Below are positions 25,591 to 33,801 of a stretch of 64,000 bases of DNA, piece after piece. The position numbers were made by a program, and so were the translations under genes. The DNA comes from an uncultured Roseobacter sp. (GTDB lineage Bacteria > Pseudomonadota > Alphaproteobacteria > Rhodobacterales > Rhodobacteraceae), in the NCBI GenBank assembly GCA_947501635.1, contig CANMWT010000007.1, forward strand, positions 186,001 to 250,000, in the 5' to 3' direction. The notes under the pieces are model-generated. The model had not been told where the DNA came from. It saw only the letters and a list, made by a program, of their open reading frames with translations, and did no database searches. Each line of letters begins with the position of its first letter. The first letter of the stretch is position 1.

Positions 25591-28019
25591 AACGGAGACT
25601 GATCGTTATCGGCGCTGGAATGGCATCAGGCCGTCTGCTGGAGCACCTGATCGAAGCCGAAGGTGACGGTTGGGACATCACGCTTTTCAATGCCGAGCCG
25701 CGTGGCAATTACAACCGCATCATGCTGTCTCCCGTTCTCTCGGGCGAAAAGACCTACGAAGACATCGTGACCCACGATGATAGCTGGTATCAGACGACCG
25801 GCATCTGCTGCCGCTTCGGCGAACAGGTCGCTTCGGTGGATACAACCGCCAAGACAGTGACGGCAGAGAACGGCGATGTTCTGGGCTATGACAAGCTGGT
25901 GTTCGCGACCGGCTCAAACCCCTTCATGATCCCCCTGCCCGGCCACGATCTGGACGGTGTGATCGCCTATCGCGATCTGGAAGACACCGAGACGATGATG
26001 GCGATGAGCGATGGCGACAAGGTTGTGGTTATCGGCGGCGGCCTGCTGGGCCTTGAGGCGGCGGCTGGTATGGCCGCGCGCGGGGTCGAGGTTACAGTTG
26101 TACATATTATGGGCCACCTGATGGAACGCCAGCTGGACGAAGCTGCCGGCTATCTGTTGCGTAAATCGCTGGAAAGCAAGGGGATCAAAATCCTGTGCGG
26201 GGCGAACTCCAAGGAAATCCTTGGCGTGGACGGACGTGTAAGCGCGCTAAAGCTGGAGGATGGAACCGAACTGCCCTGCGACCTGCTGGTGATGGCTGTT
26301 GGCATCCGCCCGAACGTCGCGCTCGCCAAGGAGGCGGGTGTCGCGGTTGGGCGCGGTATTCATGTGGACGACCAGATGGTCACGTCAGTCGAAGACGTGC
26401 TGGCCGTTGGCGAATGCATCGAACATGACGGGGCCGTTTTCGGACTGGTGGCACCGCTTTACGATCAGGCCAAGGTCGCAGCCCAGACCCTGAACGGAGC
26501 AGACGCGGCCTTTAAGCAAAAAACGCTTTCCACCAAACTGAAAGTAACGGGTTGCGACCTATTCAGCGCGGGGGATTTCGCAGATGGCGAGACCCGCGAA
26601 GACATCGTCTTCCGTGATCCTGCACGCGGGGTCTACAAACGCCTTGTCATTGAGGACAACAAGCTGATCGGTGCCGTCATGTACGGCGATACAGCCGACA
26701 GCAATTGGTTCTTTGGCCTCATTAAAGACGGCTCCGATATAGAAGAGATGCGGGAAACACTGATCTTTGGCCCCGCCTATCAGGGAGGGTCCCCCGCGGA
26801 CCCGTTGTCAGCCGTTGCAGCCTTGCCGCCTGAGGCAGAGATTTGCGGCTGCAACGGCATTTGCAAAGGCCAGATCGTGGATGCAATCAATGCCGGCGCC
26901 GGCGATTTGGGTGCGGTGCGGACCACGACAAAAGCCAGTGCATCCTGCGGCACATGCACGGGCCTGGTCGAGCAGTTGCTTCAGGTAACGCTTGGCGACG
27001 ACTTCGAGCTGCCCGCTGCTCAGTCCATCTGCGGCTGCACGGACCTGACGCACGAAGACGTCCGCCGGCTCATCAAGTCGCAAGAGCTGCAGTCACAGGC
27101 GGCCGTCTGGCAGGAGCTGGGCTGGACCACCCCCAACGGGTGCCACGTGTGCCGTCCAGCGGTGAATTTCTATCTGCTCGCGGACTGGCCGATCGAATAT
27201 CAAGACGACCCACAAAGCCGTTTCGTCAATGAACGCAAACACGCCAACATTCAGAAGGACGGCACGTTTTCAGTTGTGCCGCGGATGTGGGGCGGGATCA
27301 CCAACCCCAATGAGCTGCGCGCCATCGCAGATGCGGCGGACAAATATGATGTACCGACCGTCAAGGTTACAGGAGGTCAGCGCATCGACCTTCTGGGCGT
27401 CAAGGGCGAGGACCTGCCGTACATCTGGGCCGATTTGAACAAAGCGGGGCTGGTCTCGGGCCATGCTTACTCCAAGGGTTTGCGGACCGTAAAAACCTGC
27501 GTGGGAACGGACCACTGCCGCTTTGGGACGCAGGATTCGACCGGGTTGGGAATCCGGCTGGAAAAAATCCTCTGGGGATCATGGACGCCACACAAACTGA
27601 AGCTTGGCGTGTCCGGTTGTCCGCGCAACTGCGCGGAGGCCACCTGCAAGGACATTGGGGTGGTCTGTGTGGACAGTGGCTACCAGATCGGTATCGGAGG
27701 CGCTGCTGGAATGGACGTCAAAGAGGTGTCGCCGCTGATACAGGTGGCCACCGAAGAGGAATGCATCGACGTAGTCATGGCCGTCACGCAGCTATACCGC
27801 GAGAACGCCAAATACCTCGACCGCATCTACAAGTGGATGGCCAAGGTCGGACTGGACTGGATTCAGGAACAGATCGGCGATGCGGAAACACGCAAAGGTC
27901 TTGTTGAGCGGTTCGAGCTTTCTCAGACCATCTACCGCAAAGACCCCTGGGCGGAACACGCCAAAGACGCGGAGCGTTTTGCGCCGTTGTCCGATTTGAC
28001 ACTGGAGGCCGCAGAATGA
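25587..28019 (+). CDS. nirB: assimilatory nitrite reductase [NAD(P)H], large subunit
   Basis: An 810-residue enzyme reducing nitrite to ammonium. The N-terminal half is an FAD/NAD(P)H pyridine nucleotide-disulfide oxidoreductase (RRLIVIGAGMASGRLLEHL, VVVIGGGLLGLEAAAGMA). Then comes a BFD-like [2Fe-2S] domain (ICGCNGICKGQIVDAI ... SCGTCTGLVEQLL) and a second cysteine set (SICGCTDL ... NGCHVCRP). The C-terminal siroheme/[4Fe-4S] domain carries TCVGTDHCRFGTQDS and GVSGCPRNCAEA, providing the four cluster cysteines. ATG at 25587 follows CAGGAGG and overlaps the globin stop; the nirD start overlaps its own stop by four bases. Confidence 0.95.
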   Translation: MKRRLIVIGAGMASGRLLEHLIEAEGDGWDITLFNAEPRGNYNRIMLSPVLSGEKTYEDIVTHDDSWYQTTGICCRFGEQVASVDTTAKTVTAENGDVLGYDKLVFATGSNPFMIPLPGHDLDGVIAYRDLEDTETMMAMSDGDKVVVIGGGLLGLEAAAGMAARGVEVTVVHIMGHLMERQLDEAAGYLLRKSLESKGIKILCGANSKEILGVDGRVSALKLEDGTELPCDLLVMAVGIRPNVALAKEAGVAVGRGIHVDDQMVTSVEDVLAVGECIEHDGAVFGLVAPLYDQAKVAAQTLNGADAAFKQKTLSTKLKVTGCDLFSAGDFADGETREDIVFRDPARGVYKRLVIEDNKLIGAVMYGDTADSNWFFGLIKDGSDIEEMRETLIFGPAYQGGSPADPLSAVAALPPEAEICGCNGICKGQIVDAINAGAGDLGAVRTTTKASASCGTCTGLVEQLLQVTLGDDFELPAAQSICGCTDLTHEDVRRLIKSQELQSQAAVWQELGWTTPNGCHVCRPAVNFYLLADWPIEYQDDPQSRFVNERKHANIQKDGTFSVVPRMWGGITNPNELRAIADAADKYDVPTVKVTGGQRIDLLGVKGEDLPYIWADLNKAGLVSGHAYSKGLRTVKTCVGTDHCRFGTQDSTGLGIRLEKILWGSWTPHKLKLGVSGCPRNCAEATCKDIGVVCVDSGYQIGIGGAAGMDVKEVSPLIQVATEEECIDVVMAVTQLYRENAKYLDRIYKWMAKVGLDWIQEQIGDAETRKGLVERFELSQTIYRKDPWAEHAKDAERFAPLSDLTLEAAE

Positions 28020-28345
28020 GCTGGATCGACGTGGGACATATCGAAGACATACCACTGCGCGGTGCGCGATTGGTCAAGACACCGCTGGGATGCGTCGGTC
28101 TTTTCAGGACCGAAATGGCCGAAGTCTTTGCAACCTCCAACAGCTGCCCCCACAAAGGCGGACCGCTGTCAGAAGGGATCGTGCACGGCCAGAAGGTGAC
28201 ATGCCCCTTGCACAACTGGGTGTTTGACCTCAACACCGGCAACGCGATCGGCGAGGACGGGCAAATCGAAACGTACCCGGTCCGCATCGAAGCGGGGCGC
28301 ATTTTGCTTGACGCGCAAGCCGTCGGCAAACGGAGCGCTGCCTGA
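28016..28345 (+). CDS. nirD: nitrite reductase small subunit (Rieske-like)
   Basis: A 109-residue protein with a Rieske fold. Both ligand motifs are intact here, SCPHKGGPL and CPLHNWVFDL, so it may carry a [2Fe-2S] cluster, unlike the enterobacterial NirD proteins that lack the ligands. It partners NirB in the cytoplasm. It overlaps nirB by four bases at the 5' end and nasA by one base at the 3' end. Confidence 0.93.
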   Translation: MSWIDVGHIEDIPLRGARLVKTPLGCVGLFRTEMAEVFATSNSCPHKGGPLSEGIVHGQKVTCPLHNWVFDLNTGNAIGEDGQIETYPVRIEAGRILLDAQAVGKRSAA

Positions 28346-30975
28346 TGGATGGAAGCAGCCTGCCCGAGACCCGGTCAACCTGTCCGTACTGCGGTGTCGG
28401 GTGCGGGGTGCTCTTGCGGCCGGACGGGTCCGGTGGCCTGACGGTCAGAGGGGATCCGGATCACCCGGCGAATTTCGGCAGGCTCTGTTCAAAGGGAGCC
28501 GCATTGGGTGAAACAGTGGGTCACCAAGAGCGCCTTCTCACCCCTTTGGTGAATGGCCAACAAAGCACGTGGGATCAGTCACTTGATTTGGTTGCCGACA
28601 AGTTCAGCAGCACGATTGCCACCCATGGCCCCGACAGCGTTGCTTTTTACGTCTCGGGCCAACTGTTGAACGAAGACTACTACGTCGCCAACAAGCTGAT
28701 GAAGGGATTTATCGGTTCCGCCAACATCGATACCAATTCGCGCCTGTGCATGGCATCAACCGTTGCGGGGCAAAAACGCGCCTTTGGCACTGACACCGTG
28801 CCGGGCACCTACGAAGATCTTGATGAGGCCGATCTTGTTGTCCTTGTCGGCTCCAACCTCGCGTGGTGCCATCCCGTTCTCTATCAGCGCGTAATGGCAG
28901 CGCGTGAAAAGCGCGGCACCAAAATCGTTGTCATAGACCCACGGCGCACGGCAAGCTGCGATCAGGCCGATCTGCATCTGGCGCTGACCCCAGGCAGCGA
29001 TGTGGCGCTCTTTAACCATTTGCTGACCCAAATTTACGAGGGCGGCGCGTTCGACAAAACGTTTCTGGCCAGCGTTCAGGGCTTTGATGACGCATTGCAT
29101 GCAGCCTACGCCGACGATGTGGCCGTAACCGGTCTGCAACAAGCAGAGATCGACAGGTTCTGCGACCTTTGGATGCGGTATGAGAAAGTCGTTACTGTAT
29201 TCAGCCAGGGGGTCAACCAGTCCACCTCGGGCAGCGACAAGGTCAATAGCATTCTGAACTGTCATCTGGCTGCTGGTCGCATCGGCAAACCGGGATGCGG
29301 GCCTTTTTCTGTCACGGGCCAGCCAAACGCGATGGGTGGGCGAGAAGTCGGCGGACTTGCCAACATGCTGGCCTGCCACCTTGATCTGGAAAACGCCGAT
29401 CACCGCGCAACCGTGCAGCAATTCTGGAACGCAGGGCCGTTGCCGCAACAGGCAGGGTTGAAAGCCGTGGATATGTTCCGCGCCGTGGCTGCCGGCAAAA
29501 TCAAGGCCTTGTGGATTATTCATACAAACCCCGCCGTCTCTATGCCCGATGCGGATGCGGTAAGGGCTGCAATAACAGGCTGCGACTTTACAGTTGTGAG
29601 TGATGTTACTGCGCGGACCGATACCGCGCGATGCGCCGATGTGCTTCTGCCCGCGACGGCTTGGGCGGAAAAGAGCGGAACAGTTACTAATTCAGACCGC
29701 ACACTCAGCCGGCAACGCGCGGTGCTTGCGGCACCGGGGGCGGCGCGCCACGATTGGGACATCCTTGCTTCAGTCGGACGGCGCATGGGCTGGACCCATG
29801 CATTCGACTATGAAAACCCCGCCGAGATTTTCCGCGAATATGCAGCGCTTTCCGGTCTCGCCGCTGCGTTCGGTCGCGACTTCGACATCTCTGCGCTGGC
29901 AGATACAGACGACAACAGCTGGGACGATATGCAACCGCAACGCTGGCCGGTGACAGCCAATCGCAAAGGCGGCCGCTTTTTTGCCGACGGGCGTTTTTAT
30001 CACCCCGACGGCAAAGCGCGCATGCTGCCCCTGCGCTGGCGGCCTCCTGCCGCCAAGACAGAGCCGCGCTTTCCCTTCCGGCTGAATACCGGACGGATCA
30101 GGGATCAGTGGCATACCATGACGCGCACCGGCCTTTCGCCGCGTTTGTCGGCGCATCTCGCAGAGCCCTTTGTTGACATCCATCCAGAAGACGCCGCGCG
30201 GCTGGGCATCAGCAGGGCCGCTCTTGTCCGGCTGACAAGCCCGCAGGGCAGCGCGATCTTGCGCGCGCGGATCACGGACGCGCAAAATCGCGGAGAGCTC
30301 TTTGCCCCTATGCATTGGACAGGTGAAACCGCCCCGGCAGGTCGGATCGACAGCATCATCGCAGCACAAACCGACCCCGTTTCGGGCCAGCCGGAAAGCA
30401 AAGCTGCTGTCGTGGCTGCCGAAAAGTTTCAGGCCGCATGGTATGGATTTGCCGTGTCCTCTCGGGAATTCCGCCCCAATGTGGCGTATTGGGCACGGGC
30501 CCGCACACAGTCAGGCTGGCGTGCCGAACTGGCCAGCGACGTCGAGGTTACGAACTGGGAAGACCAGGCGCGCGCGCTTTTCGGGTTGCCCGATGCCAGC
30601 ATGCAGATGGTCGCGGACACTGCACGCGGTGCCTACCGGATCGCCTTTCTCGAGGGCGACAAGTTACTGGCGGCGCTGTTCGTCTCCAAAGCGCCTGTTG
30701 CTGTGATGCGCGACTACCTCGTCGAGCAGACAGGTCATCCAGCGTCGGATGTATTGACCGGCCTGACCCCGGCCGACCGGCCGAATGCAGGCCCGGTCTT
30801 GTGCGCTTGCATGAATGTTGGTGTCAACACGATCATCACTGCGATCGAACAACAGGGCCTGATGACGATCGAAGCACTGGGGGCAGCCCTTGGCGCAGGC
30901 ACGAACTGCGGTTCGTGTAAACCGGAATTGGCCGCACTGATCGCTGCCCGGCAGATGATGGAAGCGGCGGAATGA
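28345..30975 (+). CDS. nasA: assimilatory nitrate reductase, catalytic subunit
   Basis: An 876-residue molybdopterin oxidoreductase of the assimilatory Nas type, reducing nitrate to nitrite in the cytoplasm; there is no Tat signal. The N-terminus has the [4Fe-4S] motif CPYCGVGCGVLL followed by LCSKG. The molybdopterin domains contain TNSRLCMAS and GSNLAWCHPV, and the dinucleotide-binding region is near residues 570-690 (LNTGRIRDQWHTMTRTG). The C-terminus carries a BFD-like [2Fe-2S] domain (VLCACMNVGVNTI ... GTNCGSCKPEL), the likely electron entry. The electron donor (ferredoxin or NADH via a reductase) is not evident in this operon. Confidence 0.94.
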   Translation: MDGSSLPETRSTCPYCGVGCGVLLRPDGSGGLTVRGDPDHPANFGRLCSKGAALGETVGHQERLLTPLVNGQQSTWDQSLDLVADKFSSTIATHGPDSVAFYVSGQLLNEDYYVANKLMKGFIGSANIDTNSRLCMASTVAGQKRAFGTDTVPGTYEDLDEADLVVLVGSNLAWCHPVLYQRVMAAREKRGTKIVVIDPRRTASCDQADLHLALTPGSDVALFNHLLTQIYEGGAFDKTFLASVQGFDDALHAAYADDVAVTGLQQAEIDRFCDLWMRYEKVVTVFSQGVNQSTSGSDKVNSILNCHLAAGRIGKPGCGPFSVTGQPNAMGGREVGGLANMLACHLDLENADHRATVQQFWNAGPLPQQAGLKAVDMFRAVAAGKIKALWIIHTNPAVSMPDADAVRAAITGCDFTVVSDVTARTDTARCADVLLPATAWAEKSGTVTNSDRTLSRQRAVLAAPGAARHDWDILASVGRRMGWTHAFDYENPAEIFREYAALSGLAAAFGRDFDISALADTDDNSWDDMQPQRWPVTANRKGGRFFADGRFYHPDGKARMLPLRWRPPAAKTEPRFPFRLNTGRIRDQWHTMTRTGLSPRLSAHLAEPFVDIHPEDAARLGISRAALVRLTSPQGSAILRARITDAQNRGELFAPMHWTGETAPAGRIDSIIAAQTDPVSGQPESKAAVVAAEKFQAAWYGFAVSSREFRPNVAYWARARTQSGWRAELASDVEVTNWEDQARALFGLPDASMQMVADTARGAYRIAFLEGDKLLAALFVSKAPVAVMRDYLVEQTGHPASDVLTGLTPADRPNAGPVLCACMNVGVNTIITAIEQQGLMTIEALGAALGAGTNCGSCKPELAALIAARQMMEAAE

Positions 30976-31021
30976 AAATGCGCAGCTTCACGACACCCCT
31001 GTCACTTAAGGAGCCTTTGAT

Positions 31022-32437
31022 ATGAAAAGCTTTCCGATGTTCATTCGCACCAGCGGGCGCCGTGTCATTATCGTGGGCGACGGCGAGCAGGCCGCGCAAA
31101 AAGCGCGTTTGATCCTGAAGACCGATGCCCGGATTGTGCTGGTGGCGACAGACCCGGAGCCTGAACTGCGCGATATGGTCCTGTCCAAGCGGGCATCACA
31201 TCACCAAGGGCCGTTTACACCGGAACTTTTTAAAGGTGCTGCGATGGGGTTCATCGCATCGGGGTGCCCCGGATTGGACGCGTCGGTCCATGCGCTTGCA
31301 CAGGCAGCGGGCTGCCCGGTCAATGTGGTGGACCAGCCCGATCTATGTGACCTGACAACCCCGTCTTTGGTAGACCGCGACCCCGTGGTGGTTGCGATTG
31401 GTACCGAGGGCACCGCACCGGTACTTGCAAGGCAGGTCAAGACCAAGGTCGAAGAGCTTTTGTCGCCCAATCTGGGCGGTCTTGCAGCACTGGCCGGGCG
31501 GCTGCGCGGCGCCGTCGCGCAAAACGTGCCGCGTGAAAAGCGCCGCGCGTTCTGGCGCTGGGTCTTTGCGGAAAAACCCCGCAAGGACTGGACACGCGGC
31601 GCAGAGCGGCAGGCCGCGAGCGATATCAAAGCCGCCATCGAAGCGGGAAGCGCGCCGCAATCAGCGCCACAGGGCTCGATTTCCCTGATCGGAGCGGGCC
31701 CCGGCGCAAAAGACTTGTTGACCCTGCGCGCCGTGGCCCGGCTGCAAGAAGCCGATATCATTTTTTATGACCGACTGATCGATAGCGAGGTATTGGAGTT
31801 GGCACGGCGGGACGCGGAGCGCGTGTTTGTCGGCAAGGTGGTCGGTGCCTGCGCGTGGCCTCAGGAACGCATCAACGCGCTGATCGTCGAAGAAGCGCGC
31901 AAAGGGCGCAACGTGGTGCGCCTGAAGTCAGGCGATCCCGGCGTGTTCGGACGCGCGGGCGAAGAAATCTCGGCTGCCAGGGCAGCCGGCCTGCCTGTCG
32001 AAATCGTACCCGGCATCACGGCAGTATGCGCGGCGGGTGCAAGCGCCGGCATAAGTCTGACAGAACGCGGTGTCACCGATGCGCTGGTACTGGCGACAGC
32101 AACAGGCGCAGATGGCGGCGTCCTGCCCGATAGCGTGCGGTTCACCACGCCCGGTACCAGCACGGCCTTCTATATGGCGACACGTCAGGCACAAGCAATC
32201 CAGTCAGCCCTTTTGGCCCGAGGACTATCTGCTGACGCCCCCATCACTCTGGCCGTCGACGTGTCAAAACCCGCCGAAAAGATCTACGAGTGCACCGTGG
32301 AAACCCTGCACACCACCATTAGAACGCATGATATCACCGGCTGTGCGATCATTCTTGTCAGCTGGCCCAAGCAAGCGGATAACCATGCCGCGTTGAGCAC
32401 ATCTGCTCCACATCCAAGGCTTGTAGCCGCCGAATAG
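31022..32437 (+). CDS. cysG: siroheme synthase (CysG type)
   Basis: A 471-residue trifunctional enzyme making siroheme for NirB. Residues 1-110 form the NAD-dependent precorrin-2 dehydrogenase/ferrochelatase (RRVIIVGDGEQAAQKARLIL); 110-210 the dimerisation domain; and 215-460 the uroporphyrinogen-III C-methyltransferase (SISLIGAGPGAKDLLTLRA, ADIIFYDRLI, VRLKSGDPGVFGRAGEE, EIVPGITAVCAAGASAGISLTERG). The ATG follows GGAG. The first domain begins a few residues later than in enterobacteria but appears complete. It lies 46 bases after nasA, so it is likely in the same transcript. It converges on the cyclase gene with a gap of ten bases and no obvious terminator. Confidence 0.93.
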   Translation: MKSFPMFIRTSGRRVIIVGDGEQAAQKARLILKTDARIVLVATDPEPELRDMVLSKRASHHQGPFTPELFKGAAMGFIASGCPGLDASVHALAQAAGCPVNVVDQPDLCDLTTPSLVDRDPVVVAIGTEGTAPVLARQVKTKVEELLSPNLGGLAALAGRLRGAVAQNVPREKRRAFWRWVFAEKPRKDWTRGAERQAASDIKAAIEAGSAPQSAPQGSISLIGAGPGAKDLLTLRAVARLQEADIIFYDRLIDSEVLELARRDAERVFVGKVVGACAWPQERINALIVEEARKGRNVVRLKSGDPGVFGRAGEEISAARAAGLPVEIVPGITAVCAAGASAGISLTERGVTDALVLATATGADGGVLPDSVRFTTPGTSTAFYMATRQAQAIQSALLARGLSADAPITLAVDVSKPAEKIYECTVETLHTTIRTHDITGCAIILVSWPKQADNHAALSTSAPHPRLVAAE

Positions 32438-32447
32438 AGCGGTCTTG

Positions 32448-33473
32448 TTAGACAGCATATACGTCGAGCGCATCGGAAAAGCCCTTGAACTGGACGCGAC
32501 CCAGAGCCTTTGAGGCAGGTTCCCCATCAAGGGCAACATGCGTTGCTGCGTCGATCAAGACGCTTTCGCCGGCGACCTTCGTATGCGCCTCGAGACGGGC
32601 GGCAAGGTTCACCTTGTCGCCGATGCAGGTGTAGGTCGCGCGCTGATCCGTACCGGCATAGCCCGCCACCACCTCACCCGTCGCAATGCCCACACCGATG
32701 CGGATCTCCGGCTTTGACATCGCTTGTCGTTCCACATTGAAATGCGACATCATATCAAGCATGTCATGCGCGGCAGACACCGCACAACGGGCAGGTTCAT
32801 CCAGCGGCTTTGGCGCGCCGAAAAGCGCCATCAACCCGTCACCGACCATCAGCGAAACGATACCCCCGTGACTGTCGATCGCTTCAAACATCAACGTATA
32901 GTAGAGGTTGAGCAGCTCAATAGTCTCTTCGGGTGGCTGGCTTTCCGAAATAGCCGTAAACCCGCGGATGTCACAAAACAGGATCGACGCATCTACTCGG
33001 GTGCCCCCCAGAGCAAAGCCTGACGTCTGCAAATCTTCGGCCACTTCACTGGTCGCGAACCTTTTGAGCAGAATCTTTTGCTCGTCCCTGAGGCGCTTTT
33101 TTTCGATGCTCGATCCCAAACGCGCCTTGAGAAGAACCTGATTGACCGGCTTGGCCAGATAGTCCTCAGCCCCCAAATCAATGCACCGCACGATGTTTTC
33201 AACACCTTCAACGGATGATGTCACGATCACGGGTATATCCGACAGCGACGGTATCTGCTTGATCGCCTCAAGCACTTCAAACCCGTCCATTTCGGGCATC
33301 TCAATGTCCAATAGCAAAAGGTCGAAACGCTCTTGGCGCAACATATCCATCGCGACACGGCCATTCTCTGCAACCGATGCCTGATACCCCAAGAGCTCGA
33401 CGCTGCGCGATAAGAGCAAGCGGTTGACCCTGTTATCGTCGACGATCAGCAAGCGCGCTGGAAGTTCAGCCAT
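32448..33473 (-). CDS. receiver-adenylate/guanylate cyclase (REC-CYC)
   Basis: A 341-residue two-domain protein. The receiver (residues 6-125) has DD at 12-13, the phospho-acceptor Asp in LLLLDIEMPEMDG and Lys in LAKPV. The class III cyclase domain (about 160-340) has both metal-binding Asp residues (FCDIRGFT, VGDGLMALF) and the transition-state Asn/Arg in GDKVNLAARLE. It should make a cyclic nucleotide when phosphorylated. It overlaps the HPt gene by eight bases, and the HPt abuts the giant hybrid kinase, so a relay kinase-HPt-cyclase is very likely. No membrane segment is present. Confidence 0.9.
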   Translation of the reverse strand: MAELPARLLIVDDNRVNRLLLSRSVELLGYQASVAENGRVAMDMLRQERFDLLLLDIEMPEMDGFEVLEAIKQIPSLSDIPVIVTSSVEGVENIVRCIDLGAEDYLAKPVNQVLLKARLGSSIEKKRLRDEQKILLKRFATSEVAEDLQTSGFALGGTRVDASILFCDIRGFTAISESQPPEETIELLNLYYTLMFEAIDSHGGIVSLMVGDGLMALFGAPKPLDEPARCAVSAAHDMLDMMSHFNVERQAMSKPEIRIGVGIATGEVVAGYAGTDQRATYTCIGDKVNLAARLEAHTKVAGESVLIDAATHVALDGEPASKALGRVQFKGFSDALDVYAV

Positions 33474-33801
33474 CTATGCGCCCCTGCAAAGCCAAGACCG
33501 CTTGCGACAGTGCGTCCTGCAAGGCAGCGATTGCGGCCTCCGGAGAAGCGCCCAATCCCTCAAGCTCAATCTCACGCGCGGCCTGTGCCGTTGCATGTGC
33601 CCCGAAGGTCGTCGCATTGGATTTCAGCGAATGTGCGGCACGCCGGATACCTTCCGTATCCGCCCCCTCATGCGCGGTTTGCAACTCGGCCATCATGCCC
33701 GGCGCTTCGGCCATAAAGGTCTCGATCAGTTCGATCAGAAAATCCGGGCCCACCGCCTCTTCGAGTTCGTCTAGAACCGACATATCAACTGGGTCAGACA
33801 C
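33466..33801 (-). CDS. histidine phosphotransfer (HPt) protein
   Basis: A 111-residue four-helix HPt module. The phospho-accepting His lies in RRAAHSLKSNATTFGA. It opens with LDELEEAVGPDFLIELIETF, typical of HPt. The start is GTG at 33801, one base inside the kinase stop (TAGTG), with AAGGAG about ten bases upstream; an ATG at 33783 is too far from that site. It should carry phosphate from the hybrid kinase receivers to the REC-cyclase encoded by the overlapping downstream gene. Confidence 0.9.
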   Translation of the reverse strand: MSDPVDMSVLDELEEAVGPDFLIELIETFMAEAPGMMAELQTAHEGADTEGIRRAAHSLKSNATTFGAHATAQAAREIELEGLGASPEAAIAALQDALSQAVLALQGRIDG

